From the NCBI GenBank assembly GCA_023954715.1, contig JAGSHD010000007.1, positions 62,001 through 126,000 on the forward strand: a stretch of 64,000 bases of DNA, in the 5' to 3' direction. Position numbers and translations under genes: made by a program. The notes beneath the pieces were generated by a model that worked only from the letters and a program-made list of their open reading frames with translations, searched no databases and had not been told where the DNA came from. This DNA is from Candidatus Cloacimonadota bacterium (lineage in GTDB: Bacteria > Muiribacteriota > UBA6191). This document shows positions 1 to 10,693 of the stretch, piece after piece; positions within the stretch are counted from its first letter, which is position 1; each line of letters opens with the position of its first letter.

Positions 1-1
1 C

Positions 2-3000
2 TTAGTTTCATTAAGTTGGGTTCCTAGTTTAACTTATACTTTTGACTATCGATTAGACAATTCAAAATCTGAAACGATTCCCTTAACATTTTTTGTTGAT
101 AGTTTTGCATCTAAGTCCATAGACTCAAGTAAAAAAACCTCTTTAACAACGACCATTAAAGTTTTAGTTTGGCCAAGAAACGACACTCCGACAATTACTT
201 CTGAGAAACTAGAGTATGATTTCAATGAAGATCAAACCCACACCATCACTTTTACACTAAATGATGAAGAAGAAGCAAATAACTTAAGCCTACACTTTGC
301 CCCGTTAAGTACCCATCCATCAGGTATGGAAATTATTGGAAATAAAATTCAGTGGACACCAGATAATAGCCATACAGTTCTTAGTTCATATAAGGTTTCG
401 CTAGTTGCATCCGATACGGGTAAAATTACTCCTACTAGTGTCAGCGACCCTCGATTAACAGCTACTACAGCTTTACAGTCAACTAGCTATACAGTGACGA
501 TACAATTAAAAGATCAAGACGATAATGCCCAGCAAGATACAACCTACATCCCAGCTATAACAGCGGTAGAAGACCAAGCATACAAAACATATATTAGGTA
601 TACCGATATTGATCCAGGAGATAAGCTTCAATACAGTATTTTGAGTGGGTCTCCAGCGGGTATGCAAATAACTTCTGCTCCTACTGAACACGATGATATA
701 GGCAACACTGATATGGTTGGTATTATAAATTGGACTCCTACTTTACCGGGACAATATCCAGTAAGGGTGGGGATTACATCCGTCGTAAGTAAAACAGGTC
801 TAATAAAAACCACTCTCGAGTATGCTTACAATATTCAAGTTAGCAGTGTCAATGATAAACCACGATTTATTAGCCCTGCTCCATCAAACATAGTCGAAAA
901 TGAGTATTTTAGTTATACACCTGTTGTTGATGACGAAGATAACGAAATTATATTTTTAAGCTATGATACTACTGCTCCTTGTACCCTACCTAGCTTCATG
1001 CAACTAGAGTCTAATTCTCTAGAGCTATCTGGATTTACCACCTTAACTGGACTAGAAACGTTAGAAAACAGCTTTGGAGATAGTAATGAAGTTCCAACAA
1101 CCGCTGCAGTTATAGATAATGGATTTAGTTATTATCCTAAATTTCATATTTGCCTAACTCTTTCTGATGGGGTCAACCCATTAGTCACGCAAGCTTTTGA
1201 TTTAACAATGACTCGAAAAAACAACACACCATCTGTTGAAAAGCTTGTAGTTTTAACAAACCCTCCATCAGTCTTATCTTCTAACAGAACGACTCAATTG
1301 ACAAGCGTAATTTTAAAAGATAAAAACAACCAACCTGGAGTCTATACAAATGCCACTAGTCGTCTTGTAAAACTTTATCAAAAATCTGGTTTTGTAAACA
1401 AAATTCAGTTAACCATCCATGATGAAGAATTAGATGGGCCTCTTCTTGTTTCAGCCGAAAGCATCCCAACTGGAGTATCCATAATCAATCCCACCCCTAG
1501 TTTAGATGCTAGTGGTTATACAACAGTTGACTTGACTTGGCTTGCTGATCCTTCTGTTTCAAATACTCAACAAACATTTGTACTCAGATTAAAAGATAGT
1601 AAAGGAGCCTTTAAAGACTTCTCGTTTATTGCCAGTGTATCCGACGAACCAGATAAGCCAGTCATTCAAAGTGCTATAGCTAGCAACGAACTCATCTTTA
1701 CTACTGAAGATATCTTAAATACTCAGGTAAACTTGTTTTCTTTGGATTCTGATACTAACAGTCTTGTAACATATAGTATTGTCACTAGTGAAGCAACCAT
1801 GCCTCATCCTACCGAGATAATTAGAGATTCTAACCCTGAGCAAAATAGCTCGTACATACTGAATTTAAACAACAGTGGAGCTGTTACATTTAAAGCAACG
1901 ACAGCACCTAGTAGTGTGCCAAAATTGGTTCCTGTCACTTTTTCAATCTGTGGCTCACCAAGAGAAACCGGCTTTTCTAGTGATTGTATTACTGTACGAT
2001 ACAACTATAGACTTATATTTGTTAATGACGACCCAATCTTTACACCTGCTTTAGCTCCAAGTAGTAAAGTTACTGCATCAGAAGGCTCTAATTATGGCGG
2101 CCTTGTTTTTAGAAAAGCATTAAAATCTAGTGAATGCATGCCAGCAGAGAGTTTGGAAATCTGTATTTATGACGAAGAAAGTACTACCTTAACTGACCTT
2201 GCTAATTTAAAACTAGAAATTGTAGATCCTGAAGTTTTTCCAAATGGATTAAGTTTAAGTCAACCATTTTTATCTAACGGAAACTCTTACATTCAAACTG
2301 TATTATGGACCAATATCCCTTTCAATGAATCTCCCGCAAGAAATTTGAGATTACATGCTTACGAAGCCACGCAACCGTCTAAACTAGCTACATTTACATA
2401 TACAGTTGATATAGCTAACATTAACGTGGCTCCCGTGATTAACAACAACTTCCCCTTACTAAAGGAGACTATCTTAGAAGGAAGTACTTTTTTATATAAC
2501 TTGGGGGCTATTACCAATGATTCTGACAATGACCCACTTCGCTACAATTTGTTACAAAGTGTTTCTGGTATGACTATTAATACGGAGTCTGGCCTTATCT
2601 CTTGGATCCCTAATACAAGTCACTTAGGACTGCACTTGATACAAGTCAGTGTGATTGATCAACCCTTTTCTACTCAGCCAACTCGAGTTACAACAAATCT
2701 ATACATTGATGTAAAAAAGGTAAACAATCCACCGGTCATATCACCTGTATTGAGAAAAGTATTTGATAGTTCTCAAACCACCTCACCTATAGCAACAGAA
2801 GCACAACTTTTTGAAGCAAAAGTATTCGCCTTTGACGAAGAAGGAGATAGTTTTTCTTTTATTCCTTCAGCATCCAAACTAAATGGCGAAGCATTCCCAT
2901 CAAATTTTTCCTTCTCTGCAGTTGGTAAGATAAATTGGATTCCTACAAACTCAGAAGTAGGGCCAAATCAATTGTTAGTCGTTGCTCAAGATACAAAATC

Positions 3001-6000
3001 TGGGCTGAATGCTACAGCTTACTTCACTCTTACAGTAAATAACAGAAACGACCCCCCAAGCTTTGCTAATCCTATTTCTACTGCACAAACAATCAATGAA
3101 TCAGATAGTTATGTTCGACAGTTTAATGTAAATGATCAAGACCCTTCCGAAACTCATGTATTTGGCGCTGTGGTGGTTCCACCGACTTTAGAAGCAAGTA
3201 TTAATGCATCTGGTTTATTAACTATCCTAACAAAGGAAAACAGTGTAGGTACATACAATGTGAGTGTATCTGTCACTGATAGTGGCTTTTTGACTGATAC
3301 AAATAACTTCTCTTTAGAAGTAATCGATACAAACAACCCTCCTACATTATTACCCGTCCCTGAGCTATATGTTGAAAAAACAAAGGCTTATAACCATCAA
3401 TTACAAGCTATTGACCCGGAGGGTGATCTAGTTACTTATGAGACAGAAGCTTTACCATCAGATAGAGCACAAGAAGTTCAATTAGGTTTAAGTACAGGAT
3501 TACTCAATATTACATATAATAATAACCCAGACCCATTCTCATTCACGATAAAAGCCAAAGATTCTACAGGGCAGTATGCATTGGCTACTCGAGCAGTAAA
3601 CATTATCTATACAGATTCTGTGCCTCCAAAAATTGTATCTTCTCCACCAAAAACGGGTAAAATTCTTACTCAATATGAATACAATATTGTAACCGAACCA
3701 ACGGCAGGAACAGAAATCGAAGCGGTAAATTTACCACCGGGAATGGAAGTGAATGGGAGCAAATTAACTTGGGTTCCAAAGTATAGCCTACAACAACGAG
3801 TAAACCAAGCAGGTACGCACCAAGTTATAATTCGTGCTCGACAAAACATTGATGGCGAAATTGTAAAGTCCAAACCTCAAAATTATTATATTGAAATTAG
3901 TGACTCAAACAATTCTCCGGTCTCCAATTACCTTAAGAATGAAGTTACAAACGAAGAAAAAACCAACTTTGCATCTGTTGAAGGGCTTGAATTTGAATAT
4001 ACTATCTTAAAAATAACTGATGTAGACATTGAAGACTTTGGTAGATTACATGCTTGTTTTGATATTGGTATTGTTGAACCGTGTGATGAACAAAATGGTA
4101 CTAAAAATGCAACTTCAAATGCAGACTCTAAGTCACAGGCTTCATTAACCATAACAACAAAAGTTGTATTGGACAATAAAGTGCAGTTATTCATTGGCTT
4201 GAAATGGACTCCAGATAATGCAGCTGCTGAGGGAGAGAATAGTTTTAGTATTTATGCCTCTGATGGTATTGACAAATCTAATGTTTTAACAGTGACTTTC
4301 AACGTATCTAATACCAATAACTCTCCTGATTTTTATCAAGATGAAAACCTAATCCTACAAGAAACAGCATATATGGGTCAAACCTATAAGAGATCATTTT
4401 ATGCCAGAGATTTAGATCGAGAAACAGCTTGGTTTTGTTTAGATAAAGAAAAGTTTACCAAACCTACCAATCCAAATCTTGAGTCTGCAGCAAACTATCC
4501 AGGTTTTGCTCCACAAGTGGGTATTCCCTTCTCCCAACAAGATCAAAGTAAAGTGCGAGTTCAGTTAGTGGGAGAAAATGACATTTTTTATTCTAAAAAT
4601 GAAATTAGCTCCCTACCTGATTCTGTGTTTTGCGTTAAAGGAACCCCTATAGTCTTAGATAATGATCCACATCCTGAGAGGGGTAAATTATCTAAAATTG
4701 ACTTTTACTACTATCCTTTAGATCGACATTTTGCTATTAGTCAACGTCCTGGACTACCCTTGATTTTGACAGAAAACCTAACACTTGAAAACGAAAATGA
4801 ACCTCCAACTTTCTTACTTCAATTAGCTCCTACAATAAGCTCTATTATGCCTCAAGCACAGTTTGAAGAGGGCCTAGTTTATCTCACCGGAGAAGGGGTT
4901 ATTATTCAAGGTTCACTTCCGTTGACTGTCAAGTTTTTAAACTCACAAAAAGAAGTAACTGCCACCACTACAGTTAGAAACCTAGGCGTCATTGATGGCT
5001 TTGGAGAGTTTATTGTCCCTAAAGGTGCTGAATCAGGATTTATTAGTGTAGGTTTTTCCACTTATTCTTCTGCCGTTCCTTTTACAGTTTTAAAAGGAGA
5101 AAGTTCAGTCATAGCTGGTAATACCGAGACTGATGAAGCCAATTTTTCTGCTAGTTCTGGTTTAGCCGTAACTTGGGTCAACGACAACCTATTTGCTATG
5201 GTCAGTAATGCTGAGTATCACACTATCAATCTATATAAATTTGATAACTCTGGTAAACAGCAAAACTTTTATATTAATCAGCAATATCAACCTTATTTAC
5301 AAATCTCAGGTCAACTTGGGCAACATGGTGATAGTAATACAGTACCAAGATTACTTGACTTTCCTACTGGCTTGTCTATTGCCTACAATAAAACCTCTAC
5401 CTATGTGCTTGTTGCTGATACAAATAATAACAAAATCAAGGCTATTAATATCTCTGATTTATGGTCTACTAAAAAAGAGACTGACTACGATTTTCCTCAC
5501 TATACTATAGCTAAATCAAGTCATTTGAATCGCCCTTATAAAGCAATTCAAAAATCTCCTAACTCAACCAATATTTTTATTGCCAATACATTTAATAATA
5601 CAATTGAGCTCTTAGATGTTGGAGTTAGAGACTTTAAAGTACTAGAGAACTTTCCGTTTAAATCTAACATTGATGGTTTAGATGGCAGCCAAAATACCAA
5701 AACAAGCACTGGGACTGGTTATGCCCGAGTTGATAATCTTGGTAATTTGTTTCATCCTATTGATATGGCCTTTAATGATGATAAGTCCACATTGTGGGTA
5801 TCTAATTACACCAACCATGAATACTCACTCAACTCATCCTTTCACCTATACACAGGAGAATGGATCGACAAAAATGACTTTTCAGGAACAGGCCAACAAT
5901 ATACAGAGTCGAACCAATTTTATTCTAAAAATATCTCCCTTGGAAACCTATCCAATGAGTCAAATATCCCTGGTAATCAGCAAAATATCATCACTCTCTC

Positions 6001-9000
6001 TAACTCCAATTTAAATACCCAAATCACCTCTGAAGGTCTTATGCTACCTCATCGATCAGAAGAAGTTTTATTACAACTTTACCCTTCTTTGGCCAACCCC
6101 AAAATAACAAACCAAGTTTCTTATCTTATGGTCAATGAAAAAGGCTTAAATAAAACTCCTTTTGATCTTTGGACAAATGAAATGACTGATTTTAAAAAGT
6201 ACTACCAAGCTACTAATAACTTAAATACAGTCTCTAACCTCAATATGTCTTATCAAACCGGGGTTCTTGACTTTCCTACAGGTATTTCAGACTCTGGGTC
6301 CACGCGAATCAATGCCTCTGCTAAAGCATCACTAATGCTACAGCCGGCAAGTCAAGAGTTAATTGTATCGCCTCAACATGATTTAAGATCTACCTATTCT
6401 CTAACAAATTTAGAAAAATCTGAATTTCCTAAACTATTGCAGACTCATACATTAGGAGATCCGTTTTACTATGATACTAACCAAGATCATATACCTGATT
6501 TATTTGTACCAGATCAATTATATGGAAAAATATATATTTTTCCTGGAAAGTCTAGTAGTGAACCTTCTGTTCCGCCACTTACTTTTGACTTTGCCAACTC
6601 TTGGTATATCGATAACTCGTCCTTTGGACAGGACTGTGTGAACCAACAGTGTTTGGTTGGAGTAAGACATGTCAATACCGGTCGATTTATAGGAAGTGCT
6701 AAAGATGATAGTACTGGCATTGAAGTTGAAAAAGCTACCCGAGGCACCCTTCGTGGCGATGATCTTGTATTAGTCAACTCATTAAAAAGTATTGTTTATG
6801 TTCTAGATAGTTATGGATTTAGTGTTCATCAAGATAGTGTTGCTGGAGGGTTTATCAGAACCAATCATCCTCAGCCAATCATTGGCATGTCAGACTTTAA
6901 CTTTCATATCAATCAAAAGCCCCACACAGATTGGTTTAACGATACACCAGCAGTAACTAAGGATGATAATACTTACTTTACCAACCCTTCTGCATTTCCA
7001 GGTACTTTAGTTGAGTTTGTAGCAAACAATTCTCCTTATTCATTTACTGCAGTAACTCTTGACCAAAGTCCTCATAGAGTTGTTAGTGGTCATTTTACTA
7101 GTAAATATTTAGGACAAACTTGTTATAACTCAGCCTGTTTAGATGTCACCCACTGCCAAAATGGTTTCGAATGTGGAGTACAATCAAACTTTTCTGATAG
7201 CATAGACAACGTAACTTATGCTTGGTCTGCTGGTGTAACAAACAACTTAAGTGCAGGATCTTTAGCATCCCAAGGGTTTACTAGTTTAACGGTTGATCTA
7301 CTTAATTTAGAACAAATGATTCTTATCACTACTCCAGAAAGTCAAACACAAATATCTGGCATGGGGATCTTAGGTTTTGGCTCGGGACATACTCCCTATA
7401 CTGTAGACCTTGGTTCTTTTAAAGCTAGTTCAAAAGTCTATAGCGGTATGATTGACTCAGCATCAAGTTTATCCCTAGCCCACATGACATGGAACACCGA
7501 TGGTGGCGTCCAAAGATGGGGTAGTCAATCCTTTGGTGGAGAAAGAGCTCGTCAAGACGGGATTATTTTTGTGGATGAAGCTGGTAAATTTCAATATAAA
7601 ATTATCACAGATTCCAACTTTCAAACAGAACAAGCAATTTCTGATGTTTATGCAGAGTCCACCGACTTATCAAAATGTGGTAAGACATCCGATTTTCGTG
7701 TAATTGACTTTACAGGTGACCAAATCTCTGATTTGATAGCACTTCATCCAGATACTAATACTGTGAGTATGCATGTTGGTACTGGTAACAAGTCAGAAAG
7801 CCAATTTTATACAGGCACCACAACTTGTGATGATCTTGGCACCAATGTTCAGGTATTGCCAACTTTGGATAAACCTGTCTCGATTGATGTCTTAGACTCT
7901 ACTCGACTCAGTGGAAATGGATTTTCAAATCCGGAGTTTATTATTTCTTATGCCAACTCTCAATCAATCTCAGTATATACCTCGTCTGCTGATGATAAAT
8001 TATATTTTTCTTATCCTACTCACTTTAATATGGGCGTCTCTGGTATCGAATCTATAAAAACTGTCCACAGAACAGATAAGATTCATACCACAGTAGGATC
8101 TGCTCCAGTTACTTTTGAAGACTATAATTCTAACAATTCAGCACTAGCTGTAACTAGTGGTCTTGATATCTGGAGTGGTTATTACTATGGAGCACCCAAT
8201 ACAAGTGATCAATATTACTTAACTGGTGTAAAAGAAAGTGAAATTGCTACGGCTGGTATCTTATTTGCCCAGTCGCTACCAAATGAAAGCCAAGGAAGTG
8301 TCGGTGCCATGACCATGGAAAAAGAATGGATCTTTAGGTCTACACGGAGTTATTTTGTTAGCACCGAAGGACTAAACCTCTATAACGCAACACTTAACAA
8401 CGATACGAGTGATGATTTAGTGACCAGTGATCCTTACAATCATGTATTTAACATCCTCTTTAGTTCACCAAGTCAAAACGCAATTTTATTTGATCCTAAT
8501 TCTAAAACTTACCACACAGAAGGACTCATCGGTGGCATGGCTTTTGGAGATATCAATCAAGATGTTCGAGATGATATCAATAACAAAGCTTATGATGACA
8601 TTATCGTCTCAAACTTTGCTGATGACTCTATCACTATCTTTCATAATGGTGGAAGAAGCAGTAACTCTACCCTAAACCCAGATTTTACTTTCAGTCATAG
8701 TGGATACCCTCCAACAACTGTCTCTGTTGGTAATGGTCCTAAAGGTGTAACAATGGCTGATTTTGATGGAAATGGCTATAAGGATATTGCTGTAAGCAAC
8801 TACATCGGGGGTAATGTCAGCGTATTATTTAATCAAGGAACCATTCCTCCAACCTTTAAATCTATTTTATTACCTGCAGGCTTGGCTCCTAGCCATATTT
8901 TTGCAGTTGATCTTGAAAAGTCAATTACAGAACAAGCCACATCCACTGATATTGTTGTTGTAAACAGAGATTCAAATGATGTTTATGTTTTCAAAAATAA

Positions 9001-10693
9001 CGGAAAAGGAAAGTTTAGTTCACCATACATTCATAGTATCTCTGACTATTTCCCGACGGAAAGATCTTTAAAGAATTCTAGTACTGGATTGTTTGTAGAT
9101 CCTAATGCTGAAAAAGTACAAGATTTTCTATACGGAAATATTGGAAGCCAAGGGCTGACCTCATCTTCAACCTACAATAGCTTTCTTATTGGAAAAGCCT
9201 ATGGTATAAACACTCTGATTAATACAGGTAATAAGTCTTCTTCTGAATATCATACCGGTATCTCAAGCTATACTGTAAATACTGATGGTTCATTGTCATT
9301 TGTATCTACCAAAAAACTAGATGCTTCTTCAGCAATTAAAAGTATCGCATTTGTTGATCAAAATTTATATTTTGGCTCTGCAAAATACTCAAATGCTTTA
9401 TCAAATCCATTTTTATCCAACAATGGTAGTAGTCATTCAACAGCTACTTTACATCGCTGGAACCTATCTTCTACTTTAGGAGCTGCACCACTAACAGCCC
9501 CTGTTGTTAGTGAGTCCTCATTTTTTGATCTCAAAAAGGATCAATTAGGGGGCGTTATTGAGGCTTTAGCAACTGTGAAAAAACCAGGTTCAAGCACTAA
9601 AGAGCTTTATTATATTCATTCTGGTAAACAAAAAACTCTTCAACGAATTTTGCCAAGCGCTCAATCATTAATCTCAGGAGCAAAGAAATCCCCGACTAGT
9701 ACTAATATCGATACCTTGTTTGGTAAGGAGTTTTCTTTTAACCATCCTGCAGGTTTAACTCTTGATGATACCAAAAATACTCTTTTAGTTGCTGACTCTA
9801 GTAACAATCTTGTTAGGATTGTGGACCTAGAAAGCAATGTGACTCGAACATTAGTTGTAGGGAGTACCAATGACTATGTTAAGTTAACTGGGGTCATTGA
9901 TTTGGTTAAAGAAAACAATACCTTTAACTACTTCGCGTTATTTCCAAATCCTGGAGCCGCTCTAAATAAAGGTCTTGGCTTAATCAAACCTAGTGATGAT
10001 CCTAACGCTAGTTTTTCATTCATTACATTAAATGATGAAGGGGCAGGAATTACTCCTGCTAACTGGTTTCAAATCATAAGACACGGGCAGTATTTATATA
10101 TTGCAGAAAACTCAAGTTTAATTAATCCTAACAACGGTAACATTTATGAAATTGACACTGCAGATTCACCGTTTACAATAAATAAAGTAACATTCAAAGA
10201 TGGTTACACTCTTAAAGGACTTTCTGGAATCACTCTTTCTAGTGATGGTAGCAAGCTTTTTCTGTCAGAATATCAAAGTAACACAATTAAAATGGCAAAC
10301 TTGATTAGAGATACAAATACTCAATCTATGACCAATTTAACAATTACCACCCTAGCAGGGTTTGACAATATTTCAGGGCATTATGATGGCTCAACAAGTT
10401 TAGCTCTTCTATCTAGGCCAAGAGCACTATCTCTTAACAAAAACGAAGATAGCCTATATTTTATTGATGGATCTACAATCCGTTATATCAATCTAGAAAA
10501 TCTTTCAAATGGCTTATCTCTTGAAGTCAATACTATCGCGGGTAACCCTTTTCAAACGGGTATTATCAATGGCTCTGGAACTCGATCTAGGTTTTTAGCA
10601 CCATACTATTTACAATATAGAAACTTAAATGGTGTGGATATACTCTACATTAGTGACTACCTAGGAAACAACATAAGAGAGTTTAGACCATAG
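2..10693 (+). CDS. Giant multidomain surface/secreted repeat protein (3' part, start outside window)
   Basis: The reading frame is open from the first bases of the window, so the N-terminus lies upstream; 3563 residues are visible. Up to about base 4800 it is a chain of Ig/cadherin-like repeats, recognisable by recurring W-T/I-P strands (for example INWTP, ISWIP, LTWVP, LKWTP) and by N-x-PP linkers. Around 4816-5100 there is an IPT/TIG-like domain. Bases 5110-6300 look like an NHL-type propeller (VLVADTNNNKIKAI). Bases 6430-8990 contain FG-GAP/VCBS-like repeats with calcium-loop sequences such as DTNQDHIPD and DFDGNGYKD. Another NHL-type propeller closes the protein (LLVADSSNNLVRIVD). Proteins of this kind are usually exported adhesins or surface scaffolds; the specific ligand cannot be told. 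The stop codon overlaps the likely start of the following glycosyltransferase, which suggests coupled expression and possibly glycosylation of this product. No membrane anchor is seen at the C-terminus. Confidence 0.85.
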   Translation, partial: LVSLSWVPSLTYTFDYRLDNSKSETIPLTFFVDSFASKSIDSSKKTSLTTTIKVLVWPRNDTPTITSEKLEYDFNEDQTHTITFTLNDEEEANNLSLHFAPLSTHPSGMEIIGNKIQWTPDNSHTVLSSYKVSLVASDTGKITPTSVSDPRLTATTALQSTSYTVTIQLKDQDDNAQQDTTYIPAITAVEDQAYKTYIRYTDIDPGDKLQYSILSGSPAGMQITSAPTEHDDIGNTDMVGIINWTPTLPGQYPVRVGITSVVSKTGLIKTTLEYAYNIQVSSVNDKPRFISPAPSNIVENEYFSYTPVVDDEDNEIIFLSYDTTAPCTLPSFMQLESNSLELSGFTTLTGLETLENSFGDSNEVPTTAAVIDNGFSYYPKFHICLTLSDGVNPLVTQAFDLTMTRKNNTPSVEKLVVLTNPPSVLSSNRTTQLTSVILKDKNNQPGVYTNATSRLVKLYQKSGFVNKIQLTIHDEELDGPLLVSAESIPTGVSIINPTPSLDASGYTTVDLTWLADPSVSNTQQTFVLRLKDSKGAFKDFSFIASVSDEPDKPVIQSAIASNELIFTTEDILNTQVNLFSLDSDTNSLVTYSIVTSEATMPHPTEIIRDSNPEQNSSYILNLNNSGAVTFKATTAPSSVPKLVPVTFSICGSPRETGFSSDCITVRYNYRLIFVNDDPIFTPALAPSSKVTASEGSNYGGLVFRKALKSSECMPAESLEICIYDEESTTLTDLANLKLEIVDPEVFPNGLSLSQPFLSNGNSYIQTVLWTNIPFNESPARNLRLHAYEATQPSKLATFTYTVDIANINVAPVINNNFPLLKETILEGSTFLYNLGAITNDSDNDPLRYNLLQSVSGMTINTESGLISWIPNTSHLGLHLIQVSVIDQPFSTQPTRVTTNLYIDVKKVNNPPVISPVLRKVFDSSQTTSPIATEAQLFEAKVFAFDEEGDSFSFIPSASKLNGEAFPSNFSFSAVGKINWIPTNSEVGPNQLLVVAQDTKSGLNATAYFTLTVNNRNDPPSFANPISTAQTINESDSYVRQFNVNDQDPSETHVFGAVVVPPTLEASINASGLLTILTKENSVGTYNVSVSVTDSGFLTDTNNFSLEVIDTNNPPTLLPVPELYVEKTKAYNHQLQAIDPEGDLVTYETEALPSDRAQEVQLGLSTGLLNITYNNNPDPFSFTIKAKDSTGQYALATRAVNIIYTDSVPPKIVSSPPKTGKILTQYEYNIVTEPTAGTEIEAVNLPPGMEVNGSKLTWVPKYSLQQRVNQAGTHQVIIRARQNIDGEIVKSKPQNYYIEISDSNNSPVSNYLKNEVTNEEKTNFASVEGLEFEYTILKITDVDIEDFGRLHACFDIGIVEPCDEQNGTKNATSNADSKSQASLTITTKVVLDNKVQLFIGLKWTPDNAAAEGENSFSIYASDGIDKSNVLTVTFNVSNTNNSPDFYQDENLILQETAYMGQTYKRSFYARDLDRETAWFCLDKEKFTKPTNPNLESAANYPGFAPQVGIPFSQQDQSKVRVQLVGENDIFYSKNEISSLPDSVFCVKGTPIVLDNDPHPERGKLSKIDFYYYPLDRHFAISQRPGLPLILTENLTLENENEPPTFLLQLAPTISSIMPQAQFEEGLVYLTGEGVIIQGSLPLTVKFLNSQKEVTATTTVRNLGVIDGFGEFIVPKGAESGFISVGFSTYSSAVPFTVLKGESSVIAGNTETDEANFSASSGLAVTWVNDNLFAMVSNAEYHTINLYKFDNSGKQQNFYINQQYQPYLQISGQLGQHGDSNTVPRLLDFPTGLSIAYNKTSTYVLVADTNNNKIKAINISDLWSTKKETDYDFPHYTIAKSSHLNRPYKAIQKSPNSTNIFIANTFNNTIELLDVGVRDFKVLENFPFKSNIDGLDGSQNTKTSTGTGYARVDNLGNLFHPIDMAFNDDKSTLWVSNYTNHEYSLNSSFHLYTGEWIDKNDFSGTGQQYTESNQFYSKNISLGNLSNESNIPGNQQNIITLSNSNLNTQITSEGLMLPHRSEEVLLQLYPSLANPKITNQVSYLMVNEKGLNKTPFDLWTNEMTDFKKYYQATNNLNTVSNLNMSYQTGVLDFPTGISDSGSTRINASAKASLMLQPASQELIVSPQHDLRSTYSLTNLEKSEFPKLLQTHTLGDPFYYDTNQDHIPDLFVPDQLYGKIYIFPGKSSSEPSVPPLTFDFANSWYIDNSSFGQDCVNQQCLVGVRHVNTGRFIGSAKDDSTGIEVEKATRGTLRGDDLVLVNSLKSIVYVLDSYGFSVHQDSVAGGFIRTNHPQPIIGMSDFNFHINQKPHTDWFNDTPAVTKDDNTYFTNPSAFPGTLVEFVANNSPYSFTAVTLDQSPHRVVSGHFTSKYLGQTCYNSACLDVTHCQNGFECGVQSNFSDSIDNVTYAWSAGVTNNLSAGSLASQGFTSLTVDLLNLEQMILITTPESQTQISGMGILGFGSGHTPYTVDLGSFKASSKVYSGMIDSASSLSLAHMTWNTDGGVQRWGSQSFGGERARQDGIIFVDEAGKFQYKIITDSNFQTEQAISDVYAESTDLSKCGKTSDFRVIDFTGDQISDLIALHPDTNTVSMHVGTGNKSESQFYTGTTTCDDLGTNVQVLPTLDKPVSIDVLDSTRLSGNGFSNPEFIISYANSQSISVYTSSADDKLYFSYPTHFNMGVSGIESIKTVHRTDKIHTTVGSAPVTFEDYNSNNSALAVTSGLDIWSGYYYGAPNTSDQYYLTGVKESEIATAGILFAQSLPNESQGSVGAMTMEKEWIFRSTRSYFVSTEGLNLYNATLNNDTSDDLVTSDPYNHVFNILFSSPSQNAILFDPNSKTYHTEGLIGGMAFGDINQDVRDDINNKAYDDIIVSNFADDSITIFHNGGRSSNSTLNPDFTFSHSGYPPTTVSVGNGPKGVTMADFDGNGYKDIAVSNYIGGNVSVLFNQGTIPPTFKSILLPAGLAPSHIFAVDLEKSITEQATSTDIVVVNRDSNDVYVFKNNGKGKFSSPYIHSISDYFPTERSLKNSSTGLFVDPNAEKVQDFLYGNIGSQGLTSSSTYNSFLIGKAYGINTLINTGNKSSSEYHTGISSYTVNTDGSLSFVSTKKLDASSAIKSIAFVDQNLYFGSAKYSNALSNPFLSNNGSSHSTATLHRWNLSSTLGAAPLTAPVVSESSFFDLKKDQLGGVIEALATVKKPGSSTKELYYIHSGKQKTLQRILPSAQSLISGAKKSPTSTNIDTLFGKEFSFNHPAGLTLDDTKNTLLVADSSNNLVRIVDLESNVTRTLVVGSTNDYVKLTGVIDLVKENNTFNYFALFPNPGAALNKGLGLIKPSDDPNASFSFITLNDEGAGITPANWFQIIRHGQYLYIAENSSLINPNNGNIYEIDTADSPFTINKVTFKDGYTLKGLSGITLSSDGSKLFLSEYQSNTIKMANLIRDTNTQSMTNLTITTLAGFDNISGHYDGSTSLALLSRPRALSLNKNEDSLYFIDGSTIRYINLENLSNGLSLEVNTIAGNPFQTGIINGSGTRSRFLAPYYLQYRNLNGVDILYISDYLGNNIREFRP

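Noticed and set aside
8427-8675. Extra short reading frames inside the giant gene and other genes
   Set aside because: Their sequences look like shadow translations of the true frame and lack start signals or recognisable motifs.
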